41,547 nt of DNA from Acidobacteriota bacterium (GCA_023265175.1 JAHFUI010000022.1:1-41547), one strand, 5' to 3'; shown: positions 22,515-30,807, counted from the first letter of the stretch. A program made the numbers and translations. The notes: generated by a model not told the origin, from the letters alone.

Positions 22515-24214
22515 AACGCGCTCCGTGGCGTGATCCCTTTGCCTTCCACACAGTCGTAGGCCTTGCCGGAGGCGAGGTTCTTGTACTCTTCGGTCCGCCC
22601 GCTGGGCCACTCGACAACGACACGCGCCACCAGGTCGCGTGGGCCGACGCCGAAGGTCACCGGCAATTCCGACTGCGACAAATAGCTGGAGCCGCTCTTC
22701 ACGAGGCGCGATTGTGACGAATCCTCATAAAAGACGCGAACCAGGGCGCCAATGGCGTCTCGGTTCGATGTCGTCCCGACCAGGCGAAACCGGATGCTGC
22801 GGTTGCCGGCGAGTTGATCGTTGCGGAACAGGAACACGGGACCGTTGTTCGTGGTCATGAGCAGGTCGACATCGCCGTCGCGATCGAAATCGCCGCAGGC
22901 GAGTCCGCGCCCGACCTTCGGCCCGGCGAAGTCGCCGCCGGCGGCGGCCGCGACGTCGCGAAACGTGCCGTTGCCCTGGTTCAGGAACAGCTGCGGCGGC
23001 TGTGCGTACCCGATGTTGCCGCGGATGTTGCGCACGGTCTCGTCGATGTGGCCGTTGGCGACGACGAGATCGAGAAAGCCGTTCAGATCGACGTCGACGA
23101 ACGCGCAGCCGAAACCCAAGGTGTTTCGTGACGGCAACCCGACGCCGGCCCGTCCCGCGACGTCCTCGTACAGTCCTCCGCCGAGTCCTCGATACAGCCC
23201 GATCATCTCGTTATCGAAGTTCGTGACGGCCAGGCCAGGTCTGCCGGCGTTGTCGAAGTCGGCGGCGTCGACGCCCATACCGGCGCGGGCCTTGCCCTCG
23301 GTGCTGAGCGCGAGGCCGGCTGCCACGGCGACGTCCTTGAAGGTGCCGTTGCGCAGGTTGCGATAGAGCTTGTTGGGTTGCGTATCGTTGGCGACGAAGA
23401 GATCCGGCCATCCGTCCTGGTCGTAGTCGAGCATCGCCACCCCCAGCGACTTCGAGCTGCTGTCGAAGATGCCGCTCGTTGCCGTGACGTCCTCGAACGT
23501 GCCGTTGCCGCGGTTACGGAACAGCCAGCAGGTGTCGCCACGGTACGCCTCGGGCGTGCAATAGGATTTCTGTTTGCCGTCGAGGCTGCAGAACACGTCG
23601 TGTTCAGCCGACCACTTGACGTAATTGCAGACGAACAGATCGAGCAGGCCATCGCGGTCGAAATCGAACCAGAGCGCGGACGTGCTGAAGGCCGCGCGTC
23701 CCGCCAGGCCGCTCGATCGCGTCACGTCGACGAAGGTGCCCTTGCCTGTATTCCGAAACAACCGATTCTGGCCGACGCACGTGATGAGAATGTCGGGGTA
23801 GCCGTCGTTGTTGAAGTCTCCGATCGCGACCCCCATCCCGTCCAGCTCGACGTCGAGACCGGCGCTGTGCGAGACGTCTGTGAAGGTGCCGTTGCGGTTG
23901 TTGTGATACAGCCGGAGGGTCGATCGCCGGCGCTTTCGCCCGGGCCAATCCATGCCGTTGACCAGCAGGATGTCCGGCCAGCCGTCCGCGTCGTAATCGA
24001 GAAACGCGCAGCCGGACCCGAGCGTTTCAGGGAGCAGCTTGCCGCCGTACGCGCCGTTGTTGTGCTGAAACTGAAGGCCGGCGGCGGCGGTGACGTTCGT
24101 GAGCCGAAATCCGAGCGTCGATTGACCCTGCGCATGCCCCGCGGGGGGCCACGACGGCCACGCCGCCGCCGCACCCGCCGCGGCGAGGCCCTGGAGGAAG
24201 TCGCGGCGCTTCAC
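22511..24214 (-). CDS. CRTAC1-family FG-GAP/ASPIC-UnbV exported protein
   Basis: This 567-aa exported protein starts with a Tat-type signal (MKRRDFLQGLAAAGAAAAWP). The body is a beta-propeller of FG-GAP/VCBS repeats with Ca2+-binding loops: DYDADGWPDILLVNG, DFNNDGYPDILIT, DFDRDGLLDLFVCN, DYDQDGWPDLFVAND and DFDRDGDVDLLMTT. The last 100 residues form the ASPIC/UnbV domain (LVKSGSSYLSQSELPVTFGV, VVVEWPSGRTEEY). The family is abundant in Acidobacteriota and Planctomycetota; function is unknown, perhaps binding of surface carbohydrate or protein. The GTG start overlaps the stop of the response regulator gene (GTGA), which points to translational coupling. Confidence 0.9.
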   Translation of the reverse strand: MKRRDFLQGLAAAGAAAAWPSWPPAGHAQGQSTLGFRLTNVTAAAGLQFQHNNGAYGGKLLPETLGSGCAFLDYDADGWPDILLVNGMDWPGRKRRRSTLRLYHNNRNGTFTDVSHSAGLDVELDGMGVAIGDFNNDGYPDILITCVGQNRLFRNTGKGTFVDVTRSSGLAGRAAFSTSALWFDFDRDGLLDLFVCNYVKWSAEHDVFCSLDGKQKSYCTPEAYRGDTCWLFRNRGNGTFEDVTATSGIFDSSSKSLGVAMLDYDQDGWPDLFVANDTQPNKLYRNLRNGTFKDVAVAAGLALSTEGKARAGMGVDAADFDNAGRPGLAVTNFDNEMIGLYRGLGGGLYEDVAGRAGVGLPSRNTLGFGCAFVDVDLNGFLDLVVANGHIDETVRNIRGNIGYAQPPQLFLNQGNGTFRDVAAAAGGDFAGPKVGRGLACGDFDRDGDVDLLMTTNNGPVFLFRNDQLAGNRSIRFRLVGTTSNRDAIGALVRVFYEDSSQSRLVKSGSSYLSQSELPVTFGVGPRDLVARVVVEWPSGRTEEYKNLASGKAYDCVEGKGITPRSAF

Positions 24215-24840
24215 GGGAGCGTGACCAGGCCGTGGTGAATGGCGTAGACGACCAGCTCGGCGGTCTTGTGAATATCGAGCGCGTTCATGATGTTGGCGCG
24301 ATGGACCGCGACGGTGTTGACGCTCAGATCGAGTTTTCTCGCGATCTCACGATTGGAGTGGCCGTCGCAAATCAGCTGCAGCACCTCGATCTCACGGGCG
24401 GTGAGGCCGTGCGTGCGTTCTCCCTTGAGTGCCGCGGGCCGCGAGAGTTTGGGGTCGAGCACGGTCTCGCCGGCCGCCACCCGGGTCACCGCCGCCGCGA
24501 GGTCCAGATCGAGCGCGCTCTTGAGAATGTACCCGCGCGCGCCCGCCTCCATCGCCTGGCGCACAAGCGTCTCCTCGGAGTGCATGCTGAGCATCAGGAT
24601 CGCCACGTCCGGCGTCTGTTCGAGAATCCGCCGCGTGGCGATCAAGCCGCTCGTGCCGGGCATGGCGCAGTCCATCACGATGACGCGCGGCCGGAGCTCG
24701 CCGGCGAGCCGGATCGCCTCCTCGCCGTCGCTGGCTTCGCCGACCACGACAATCGACGGATCGTCCTCGAGGATCCGGCGAAAGCCGCGCCGCACCAGGC
24801 TGTGATCGTCGGCAAGCAGAACGGTGATCGTATCCATCAT
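24211..24840 (-). CDS. NarL/FixJ-type response regulator
   Basis: This 209-aa regulator has an N-terminal receiver domain with the acidic pair at residues 11-12 (VLLADDHSLVRRGF), phosphoacceptor Asp57 in RVIVMDCAMPGTSG and the conserved Lys in GYILKSALD. The C-terminal LuxR-type helix-turn-helix is about residues 140-205 (LTAREIEVLQLICDGHSNRE, LSVNTVAVHRANIM). It is the natural partner of the HisKA_3 kinase encoded upstream, though two palindromic elements now separate the genes. The frame continues upstream into element B; ATG 24840 gives the family start. Target genes are unknown but the coupled CRTAC1 gene is a candidate. Confidence 0.92.
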   Translation of the reverse strand: MMDTITVLLADDHSLVRRGFRRILEDDPSIVVVGEASDGEEAIRLAGELRPRVIVMDCAMPGTSGLIATRRILEQTPDVAILMLSMHSEETLVRQAMEAGARGYILKSALDLDLAAAVTRVAAGETVLDPKLSRPAALKGERTHGLTAREIEVLQLICDGHSNREIARKLDLSVNTVAVHRANIMNALDIHKTAELVVYAIHHGLVTLP

Positions 24841-24887
24841 GTGTTCACTTCGGTTTTCACCCCTCGGTTCACAGCTTGGGATGCTAA

Positions 24888-25044
24888 GGGCCCGCGAAAG
24901 AATAAGGTATACATTCTGGCCGCCGATGCATCCCGCCGGGCTGCGTTGCTCGTCGCTTGCATACGCCCGGTATGCGCACTCCTCGCGCCTTGCCGGGCGG
25001 GCGCCTCGACGCCCAGAATGCACACCTTATTCTTTCGCGGGCCC
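24888..25044 (+). mobile_element. Palindromic element, family 1, copy B (157 bp)
   Basis: The 32-base terminal inverted repeats (GGGCCCGCGAAAGAATAAGG... at 24888-24919 and 25013-25044) match at 30 positions and are flanked by TAA on both sides. The arms share nothing with those of copy A, but the core does: GATGCATCCCGCCGGGCTGC, GTTGCTC, hairpin GCATAC-GCCCG-GTATGC at 24959-24975, then CGCGCCTTGCC. Position: between the sensor kinase gene and its response regulator gene. No coding capacity is supported. Confidence 0.8.
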
Positions 25045-25060
25045 TAATCCGGGCGCCTGA

Positions 25061-25134
25061 TCACCACAAAGGACACGAAGGACACAAAGACAAAGGCTGG
25101 TTCTTCCTTCGTGTCCCTTGTGTCCTTTGTGATA
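25061..25134. repeat. Short-period palindromic repeat (GGACACAAA type)
   Basis: The left arm (ACAAAGGACACGAAGGACAC, continuing with AAAGAC) and the right arm (CCTTCGTGTCCCTTGTGTCC, continuing TTTGTGATA) are complementary and each built of roughly 9-base units. It has the same style as the AATGC repeats in the lig operon but a different unit. It lies between element B and the 3' end of the sensor kinase gene and could act as a transcript-end hairpin. Similar repeats occur widely in soil bacterial genomes, as far as I recall. Confidence 0.7.
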
Positions 25135-25149
25135 GCACAGGGTCGCAAA

Positions 25150-26514
25150 CTACAAACTAGATTCAACCGGCACTCGCAGGCGAACTAACGTTCCGCCTTC
25201 TACCGGCCGCAGGAACTCGATCGTCCCTCCGAGAAGGTCGGCACGCTCCCGCATGGCCACGACGCCGAGACCGCGGCCCGGATCGGGGCCGAACCCCTTG
25301 CCGTGATCTTCGACTTCGAGTGCGAGCACGCCGGCCTCATGATTCAGCCGCACCCACGCGCGGTCGGCGCCGGAGTGGCGCGCCACGTTGTTGAGCGCCT
25401 CCTGCAGCACGCGGTACACGTGAATCCCGGCGGTGCCGTTCATGGGCAACGGCGCGCCAGACCGCTCGTAGGTGATGGCCAAGCCGACCTGCTTTTCCAC
25501 GGTCGGAAGATACGATTCGAGCGCGCTCTCGAGCCCGGCTTCGTCCAGGATCGAGGGATGCAGCGCTTGCGACAGGCTTCGCACGTTGTTGAGCGTCGAT
25601 TGCGCCAGCTCGCACACTTCACGCAGCTCGGCGCCTAGCGGCGATCCTTCGGGCGCGTGCGTGCCGGCGCGTCCCAGCATCGCGCCCATCGCGGTCAGGA
25701 TCTGTCCGAACTCGTCATGAAGCTCGCGCGAGATGTGATGGAGCGTCGACTCGCGCGCGGCAATCAGCTTTTGCACGAGTTCGCTCCGCTGGGTCGAGAG
25801 CGAGGCGAGCTGGGCGAAGATCTGCCGGTTGGCGCGAATCAGGTACAGGCTCGTGAGGACGATCGCGACCAGCGTCGCGCTTAGAAACCAGTACACCTGG
25901 CGCTGCACGCGATCGTAGATGTCCTGGACGCGCTCGGCCGTTTGTTCCTCGCTCTCGTTGTTCTCGACAAGCAGTCGGGCGACGGCCGTGCTCAAGGCCG
26001 CCTGCCGGGCCTGCAGCGACAATCGAATCTGGACCCGCGCTTCGTCTTCGCGTCCGCTCCGCGCGAGCGCGAACGTGCGATCGGACGCGTCCCAGAACTG
26101 GGCGAGCGAGTTGCCGAGATACCGCTGCTGCTCGGGGGTCCGGCGCGCGGTCGCCACGGCTTCCTCGCGCCGCAGCGCCGCATCGAGATCGAGGCGGATC
26201 CGGTCGAACTGCGCCGACCAGGCGGTCAGCGGATACGGCTCCTCGGCGTCCAGCATGTCGCGCATGGCCAGCGCGAGCGAATTGAGGTCGTTCTGAATCC
26301 GCAGAAGCTGAAGGGAGTCCTTCCGGTTGCGGTCCGCGAGGTCGCGCTGCAGATCGCGCAGCCCGTTGATCTGTCTGGTGATGTAAAAGGAGTACGTCGT
26401 CACCGCCGCCAGGGTGATGATCAACCCAACCAGGAGCCCCTTCGTCGGGTCTCGACGGCGGACGATGGAGGGGGGCACATAGGGAGAATAGCGCGTGAAC
26501 GTCCTTCCTGCCAT
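25150..26514 (-). CDS. Membrane sensor histidine kinase (HisKA_3 type)
   Basis: This 454-aa kinase has TM1 at about 27-47 (LLVGLIITLAAVTTYSFYI), an extracytoplasmic helical sensor region of about 165 residues, and TM2 at about 217-236 (FLSATLVAIVLTSLYLI). The dimerisation and phosphoacceptor helix follows with His in STLHHISRELHDEFGQILT. The ATPase domain shows the N box in VLQEALNNVARHSGA, G1 in VEDHGKGFGPD and G2 in GLGVVAMRERADLLGG. This is the NarX/DesK class that pairs with LuxR-type regulators. The sensor region resembles four-helix sensor modules without a recognisable ligand motif. It is the first gene of the unit ending in the CRTAC1 gene. Confidence 0.9.
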   Translation of the reverse strand: MAGRTFTRYSPYVPPSIVRRRDPTKGLLVGLIITLAAVTTYSFYITRQINGLRDLQRDLADRNRKDSLQLLRIQNDLNSLALAMRDMLDAEEPYPLTAWSAQFDRIRLDLDAALRREEAVATARRTPEQQRYLGNSLAQFWDASDRTFALARSGREDEARVQIRLSLQARQAALSTAVARLLVENNESEEQTAERVQDIYDRVQRQVYWFLSATLVAIVLTSLYLIRANRQIFAQLASLSTQRSELVQKLIAARESTLHHISRELHDEFGQILTAMGAMLGRAGTHAPEGSPLGAELREVCELAQSTLNNVRSLSQALHPSILDEAGLESALESYLPTVEKQVGLAITYERSGAPLPMNGTAGIHVYRVLQEALNNVARHSGADRAWVRLNHEAGVLALEVEDHGKGFGPDPGRGLGVVAMRERADLLGGTIEFLRPVEGGTLVRLRVPVESSL

Positions 26515-26762
26515 TCTTGTTGAGTGATGCCGCGCTGCCGGTGATGATGCTCGTCCTGGGCATGCAGCTCGAGCGCGCCACGATTCCTGAGCGGCCTTGG
26601 GGGTGGTTGCCGTCGCCGTCGCGCGCTTGCTGACGGTCGCGCCGATGGTGGCGCTTGGGCTCGTGTGGCTGCTTGGCGTGACCGGTCCGGCGCGTCAGGG
26701 GGGCGTCGTGACACAACGCACTGACACCGAAATCGGCCCCTTCACGAATAAAGTAAAGCAGG

Positions 26763-27152
26763 CTAGGAAACTTGAAGCACCCTGCGTGTGGGATCCGGGT
26801 CTTCCAACCACGCTTCTATTGCCGTGATGGCGTCGGTTGGCGCCGAGGTCCGCGAGATTTGCACCACCAGGTCGAAGTTGGGCGAACCAGCGAGCGCAAC
26901 TTGGACCCAACGGTGCGCGCCCAGTTTGTGGACACCGTACACCTCCAGGTGCCAGGTCGACGCATCGGTCCTTACTGACGCGCCGTCTAGCTGCTGAAAG
27001 AGGTCCTCGTATGAGCACTCAAGTGTCGACGCGCGTTGCGTAAGAAGGTGGAATTTGTAATCATTCTGACAGCCTTGGAGCACGCCCTCCGAGGCCGAAC
27101 CCTTGAAATCGCTCTGAAAAATGGCATTTTTAGTTAGGACGTGGTTGCGCAC
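26763..27152 (-). CDS. Hypothetical protein, up to 129 aa
   Basis: I do not recognise it. The C-terminal two thirds look genuinely coding (WHLEVYGVHKLGAHRWVQVA, FDLVVQISRTSAPTDAITAI, EAWLEDPDP). The first 40 residues from the GTG at 27152 are of mixed character, so the start may be internal. It begins 46 bases downstream of the UDP-sugar dehydrogenase stop on the same strand. The 3' end is at the edge of a 250-base gap (26515-26762) in which I see no gene. Confidence 0.5.
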   Translation of the reverse strand: MRNHVLTKNAIFQSDFKGSASEGVLQGCQNDYKFHLLTQRASTLECSYEDLFQQLDGASVRTDASTWHLEVYGVHKLGAHRWVQVALAGSPNFDLVVQISRTSAPTDAITAIEAWLEDPDPTRRVLQVS

Positions 27153-27197
27153 GCCAGACGCGGAGCAAGAAGCAGGCCGCCTATCTAATCTTGGCGC

Positions 27198-28568
27198 TCA
27201 GCCCACCGCAGCCATCGGTTCGAGCGCCCTTTCGATCGTGTATGGCGATCCGAGTCTGTGCACATGCAGGTGTCTGCCCTTAATCGCATTCCTCGTATCG
27301 ATGACCAAAGGCGCGGAAGTGATGATCGTTGCCCAGTCGAAGTTGGAATGGTCGGTCAAGATGGCCACACAGTCGGCTGATCTGAAAGTTTTCGGGTCGG
27401 CCCGTTCTGACGCGAGATCCCGTCCTCCAGCCCAGTCGCCCTTGCGAAGCTGCGGGACAAACGGATCCACATAGGCGACTTTTGCACCCTTCTCGTGCAG
27501 AAGTCCCATGACGTCGAGCGCTGGCGATTCGCGGATGTCGTCAACATCGCGCTTGTACGTGATACCCGCAATGAGAACCCGCGACCCGTTCAGCGCCTTC
27601 TTCTGGCTGTTGAGAGCCTGCGCAATCTTTTCGACGACGGCGTGCGGCATCGCCGAATTGATCTGACCCGCGAGCTCGATCAGCCGCGGTTCAAAGCCGG
27701 TCTGTTTGGCCTTCCATGTCAAGTAGAAGGGGTCGATTGGAATGCAGTGCCCCCCGAGGCCGGGCCCGGGATAGAACGGCATGAACCCGAACGGCTTGGT
27801 CTTGGCAGCGTCCACAACCTCCCACACATCGATGCCGAGTTTCTCGCACATCAGCGCAATCTCGTTAACGAGTCCGATATTCACCGCCCGAAATGTATTT
27901 TCGAGCAGCTTCACCATCTCGGCGACGCGAGGCGAGCTGACAGGAATGACGGTCTCGATCGCCGCTCCGTAGAGCGCCTGGGCGAGCTCGGAACACGTCG
28001 GGGTCATTCCTCCGACGATCTTCGGAACGTTGTGTGTGTTGAAGGTCTTGTTGCCCGGATCCACGCGCTCAGGGGAGAACGCGAGAAAGAAATCGACACC
28101 GGCCTTGAGGCCCCCGTATTCCAGAATCGGCTGGACAACCTCCTCTGTCGTACCGGGGTAGGTCGTCGACTCGAGCACGATCAGCATTCCCGGATGGAGA
28201 TGATCGGCGACGGCTTGAACTGCGGACACGATGTAGGACATGTCAGGGTCCTTCGTCTTCCGCAACGGCGTGGGGACGCAGATGTTGATCGTGTCGAGCT
28301 CGGACACCACGGCGAAATCAGCGGTCGCGCGCAGCCGGCCGGCCGCGGTCAGCGCCTCGACAGCGGCGCTCGAGGTGTCGGGGATATAAGAAGTCCCGCG
28401 GTTGATCGCCGCAATTTTCTTGGGATCGAGGTCGATGCCGACCGACTCGAATCCGCTGCGTGCGAGCTCGACGACCAGCGGAAGCCCCACGTATCCGAGG
28501 CCCACAACGCCCACGCGGGCGGATCGCTTCTGAATCCTATCCAGGAGTTGAGCAGACAGTGCGGACAT
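27198..28568 (-). CDS. Nucleotide-sugar 6-dehydrogenase (WbpA/WecC type)
   Basis: This 456-aa UDP-GlcNAc/UDP-ManNAc-type 6-dehydrogenase oxidises C6 of the sugar to a uronate with two NAD+. The NAD-binding Rossmann motif is GVVGLGYVGLPLV near residue 20. Further blocks are VLESTTYPGTTEEVV, FSPERVDPGN and KLLENTFRAVNIGLVNEIAL; the catalytic Cys sits in GPGLGGHCIPIDPFYL. The C-terminal domain has GITYKRDVDDIRESPALDV. The product is used in exopolysaccharide or O-antigen synthesis. It lies 11 bases downstream of the MarR gene on the same strand. A remnant of a WbpP/GalE-type epimerase about 1.6 kb away suggests a former UDP-GlcNAcA/GalNAcA locus. Confidence 0.9.
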   Translation of the reverse strand: MSALSAQLLDRIQKRSARVGVVGLGYVGLPLVVELARSGFESVGIDLDPKKIAAINRGTSYIPDTSSAAVEALTAAGRLRATADFAVVSELDTINICVPTPLRKTKDPDMSYIVSAVQAVADHLHPGMLIVLESTTYPGTTEEVVQPILEYGGLKAGVDFFLAFSPERVDPGNKTFNTHNVPKIVGGMTPTCSELAQALYGAAIETVIPVSSPRVAEMVKLLENTFRAVNIGLVNEIALMCEKLGIDVWEVVDAAKTKPFGFMPFYPGPGLGGHCIPIDPFYLTWKAKQTGFEPRLIELAGQINSAMPHAVVEKIAQALNSQKKALNGSRVLIAGITYKRDVDDIRESPALDVMGLLHEKGAKVAYVDPFVPQLRKGDWAGGRDLASERADPKTFRSADCVAILTDHSNFDWATIITSAPLVIDTRNAIKGRHLHVHRLGSPYTIERALEPMAAVG

Positions 28569-28579
28569 TAGCGGCCCTC

Positions 28580-29080
28580 TTAGATTGGTGCGGATCCGAC
28601 GGCTCGCCACGCGAAGTCGCTGATGTCGGCGCGGGCAGGGGGTTGCGTCCGGGCAGCGTTTGCCGCCGCATGGGACAGGACGACGCGAACGGTGCGCAGC
28701 AGGTCGGGTCCGGAGACGACCAGGTCGCGCAGCACGTCCTTCGCCAGCGGCGTGAGCCATTGTTCGCCGGCTGGCGTGAGTGAGATGAGAAAGCGACGAC
28801 GGTCAGCTTTGTCGCGCGTGCGTGCGACGAAGCCCCGGCGCACGAGGTCATCGAGAAGCTCGACGACCTCGCTGCGGTTCCATCGGAGAGCGTCCACCAG
28901 CTGGCCAATCGTCGCCGGAATGCCGGGAGGCTGCCGCCGCAGCGCGACGAGCAACATGAACGTCAGAGGCTGCAGGCCTGCCTGGCGCGTGCGAGTCGTG
29001 GTGGATTCGATCGTTTGCTGCAGCTGATCGTGGAAAGCCGCGAGCGCGGTGTATTCGGCGAATCCGAGATCGTCGGTCAT
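28580..29080 (-). CDS. MarR-family transcriptional regulator
   Basis: This 166-aa winged-helix regulator shows the MarR helix-turn-helix and wing: ATIGQLVDALRWNRSEVVEL, LDDLVRRGFVARTRDKADRR and FLISLTPAGEQWL. N-terminal helices (residues 8-35) supply the dimer interface. It ends with an extra tail of about 35 residues. MarR proteins commonly control an adjacent gene and respond to small phenolic or sugar ligands; here the downstream UDP-sugar dehydrogenase is the obvious target. No operator palindrome stood out in front of ATG 29080. Confidence 0.85.
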   Translation of the reverse strand: MTDDLGFAEYTALAAFHDQLQQTIESTTTRTRQAGLQPLTFMLLVALRRQPPGIPATIGQLVDALRWNRSEVVELLDDLVRRGFVARTRDKADRRRFLISLTPAGEQWLTPLAKDVLRDLVVSGPDLLRTVRVVLSHAAANAARTQPPARADISDFAWRAVGSAPI

Positions 29081-29435
29081 GACTGCATGATCCGCAAGAT
29101 GTCCGCCAGCTCGGCGACCATGGTCATCTCATAGCGCGACTAAGGGTGCGGCCGACGGCAAGGCCCGCATTGGCAACGAGTTGTTCCGTTCGACTGATCG
29201 CTGGAGGCGGAACGGAAGTCCAGGTGGCAGCGCTCAAAAGTCAATTCTACGAAGGACAAAAATCCCGTCCGAATCGGATTTGTAATTGCCGTGCGGCTCA
29301 TTCGTTCGGTCCGGCACGCGGTTGGGGCGCGCATCTTGTCCGCCCCCAAACCGACTTCCTCGTCCTCCAGCCAAGTGCGCACCGGTTTTTGCCCAATTCT
29401 GAAGGATTCCGAGTGGCATTCGAGTTGCCCTGTGG
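29081..29435. other. Intergenic region without supported gene
   Basis: This is the divergent gap between the MarR gene and a pseudo-receiver gene. Open frames on both strands lack domains and ribosome-binding sites. The only signal is a sigma-54-like promoter at its right end, listed separately. Confidence 0.5.
29414..29428 (+). promoter_or_regulatory. Sigma-54-like -24/-12 promoter candidate
   Basis: TGGCATTCGAGTTGC matches the TGGCAC-N5-TTGC consensus at all but one position, with the invariant GG and GC ten bases apart. Transcription would start around 29440, next to the pseudo-receiver start codons at 29436 and 29442, so a leaderless or downstream start would be needed. A sigma-54 activator gene lies 3.8 kb away. 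A single site found by eye may be chance. Confidence 0.35.
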
Positions 29436-29927
29436 ATGCCCATGTCACATCAGGACGAGCAGGAACAGCGCGTCTATAGGCCGTCAGCTTCAATCGATTA
29501 CGCGCGCGTCCTGCTGATTGTGGAAGCAGAGGAGCGCCCGAGGAACCTGCATCAGAGCGTGCTGGAGCAGGCGGGGTACGAAGTCATCGTTGCGCCCTAC
29601 GAGGAGGCGGGGGCGGCGTCCCGCACGTCCGGTCCGGCGTTAATCATTCTTCAACTCGTTGACCCTGCAGTCTCGGGACTGAGCCTGGTCCGTGAGCTCA
29701 GGACGCAGGCCGACACTCGCGGTACGCCCGTGATCGCTCTGACGCGGTTCGATGACGCTTACACGCGGGAACAGATCGTTCGGGCGGGTGCCACCGCGAT
29801 CCTCATCGAGCCCGTGAAGCCGCCGATGCTACTACGTCAGCTTCGCCGGCTTCTTTCCCGAACCATCATGGGCGCCGACTCCGCCGCGGCGCGTGGCGAA
29901 AAGCTGATGGTGACGCCGGTCCCTTGA
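29436..29927 (+). CDS. Receiver-like protein lacking the phosphoacceptor Asp
   Basis: This protein, up to 163 aa, has a CheY-like fold: VLLIVEAEERPRNLHQSVLE, ALIILQLVDPAVSGLSLVRE, TPVIALTRFDDAYTREQIVR and GATAILIEPVKPPML. The strand that normally ends in the phosphorylated Asp reads LIILQL, with Gln in that place, and the acidic pair near the N-terminus is EAE. The conserved Lys-Pro (PVKPP) remains. It is therefore a pseudo-receiver that probably works by protein contact without phosphorylation. ATG 29436 or 29442 is the likely start. A small minus-strand gene may overlap its 3' end. Confidence 0.72.
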   Translation: MPMSHQDEQEQRVYRPSASIDYARVLLIVEAEERPRNLHQSVLEQAGYEVIVAPYEEAGAASRTSGPALIILQLVDPAVSGLSLVRELRTQADTRGTPVIALTRFDDAYTREQIVRAGATAILIEPVKPPMLLRQLRRLLSRTIMGADSAAARGEKLMVTPVP

Positions 29928-30076
29928 GCGCGCTCGCGACGGATGGCCTCGGTCTCGATCGAGATCTGCGAGATGAGCTCGACCTCCACATCCGTGTCTT
30001 CGGTGCGCAAGAGTCGATGGAGGAGCGTGCGAAGGCGTTCGATGTGCTCAGCGGTCGTTGTGTTGGCTGTTGTCAT
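29837..30076 (-). CDS. Small hypothetical protein, 79 aa
   Basis: From ATG 30076 the minus strand encodes MTTANTTTAEHIERLRTLLH, then RLLRTEDTDVEVELISQISI, a helical acidic protein with natural composition. The last 30 residues run antisense to the pseudo-receiver gene and look less natural, so the real product may be a fusion with lost sequence or the gene may be spurious. I recognise no family. Confidence 0.38.
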   Translation of the reverse strand: MTTANTTTAEHIERLRTLLHRLLRTEDTDVEVELISQISIETEAIRRERAQGTGVTISFSPRAAAESAPMMVRERSRRS

Positions 30077-30202
30077 GGGTATGCATCCGTCCTTGAGTGT
30101 GGGACCGTAGCGCATCGGCGGGGCGGCTGCCATCGAAAAACAGATCGCCGATGTAGGTGTATCCGAATTGGACCTGCACGTTGCGTATGGAATACAAGTC
30201 TC

Positions 30203-30661
30203 ATGCCCAAATCGTCTTATCTCGTGACTGGCGGCGCTGGTTTCATCTGCCGACCGATTGCGCAGTTTGCGACGGCTCTCCTTGAGGATCGATCGCCGAT
30301 CATCTACGGCGACGGAGAGCAGACGCGCGACTTCACATACGTCGCCAACGTCGTTGATGGAGTGCTGAGAGCGTGCGAGGCGCCGGCGGCGGCCGGCGCG
30401 GTTGTCAATGTGGCGACCGGGGGCCGTGTGTCGTTGAACGAGCTCCTGCGGATGATGAACCAGATCGTCGGGACCGCGCTGCAGCCGGTCTATAGAGGGC
30501 CGCGAACTGGAGACGTCCGCGATTCGCAGGCCGACATCGGGAAGGCCAGGGCATTGCTCGGGTACAGCCCATCGGTGACCTGCGAAGAAGGGCTGCAGCG
30601 GACACTCGGCTGGTATCGCGAACAATCGAGGATCCCGCTGTCGGTGCTCGCGACCATTTAG
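30203..30661 (+). pseudogene. UDP-sugar 4-epimerase (WbpP/GalE-like) with internal deletion
   Basis: ATG 30203 starts MPKSSYLVTGGAGFI, the NAD-binding start of extended short-chain epimerases. In frame, directly after it, comes AQFATALLEDRSPIIYGDGE, QTRDFTYVANVVDGVLRACE and the C-terminal RALLGYSPSVTCEEGLQRTL. The 150-170 residues between, with the YxxxK catalytic site, are missing, yet the frame is kept. The 152-residue product cannot be an active epimerase. The junction is near 30245-30255. Together with the UDP-sugar dehydrogenase it suggests a polysaccharide locus in decay. Confidence 0.8.
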
Positions 30662-30807
30662 CCGATCATAGCCTGGCGGCCGGCTCGTTCGAGCTCGTCA
30701 CGCCTGTGATTGTTTCGATACAACTGAAGAATCAGGATTGAGATCGCCGCGCGACCATGGGACAGTGCGGCGAAACATCGGACGAGAGGCCTTCTTAGAG
30801 AGGTGTC

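Noticed and set aside
26597-26827. Plus-strand frame with a hydrophobic N-terminal half
   Set aside because: No ribosome-binding site, no domain, and the C-terminal half runs antisense to a better supported minus-strand gene.
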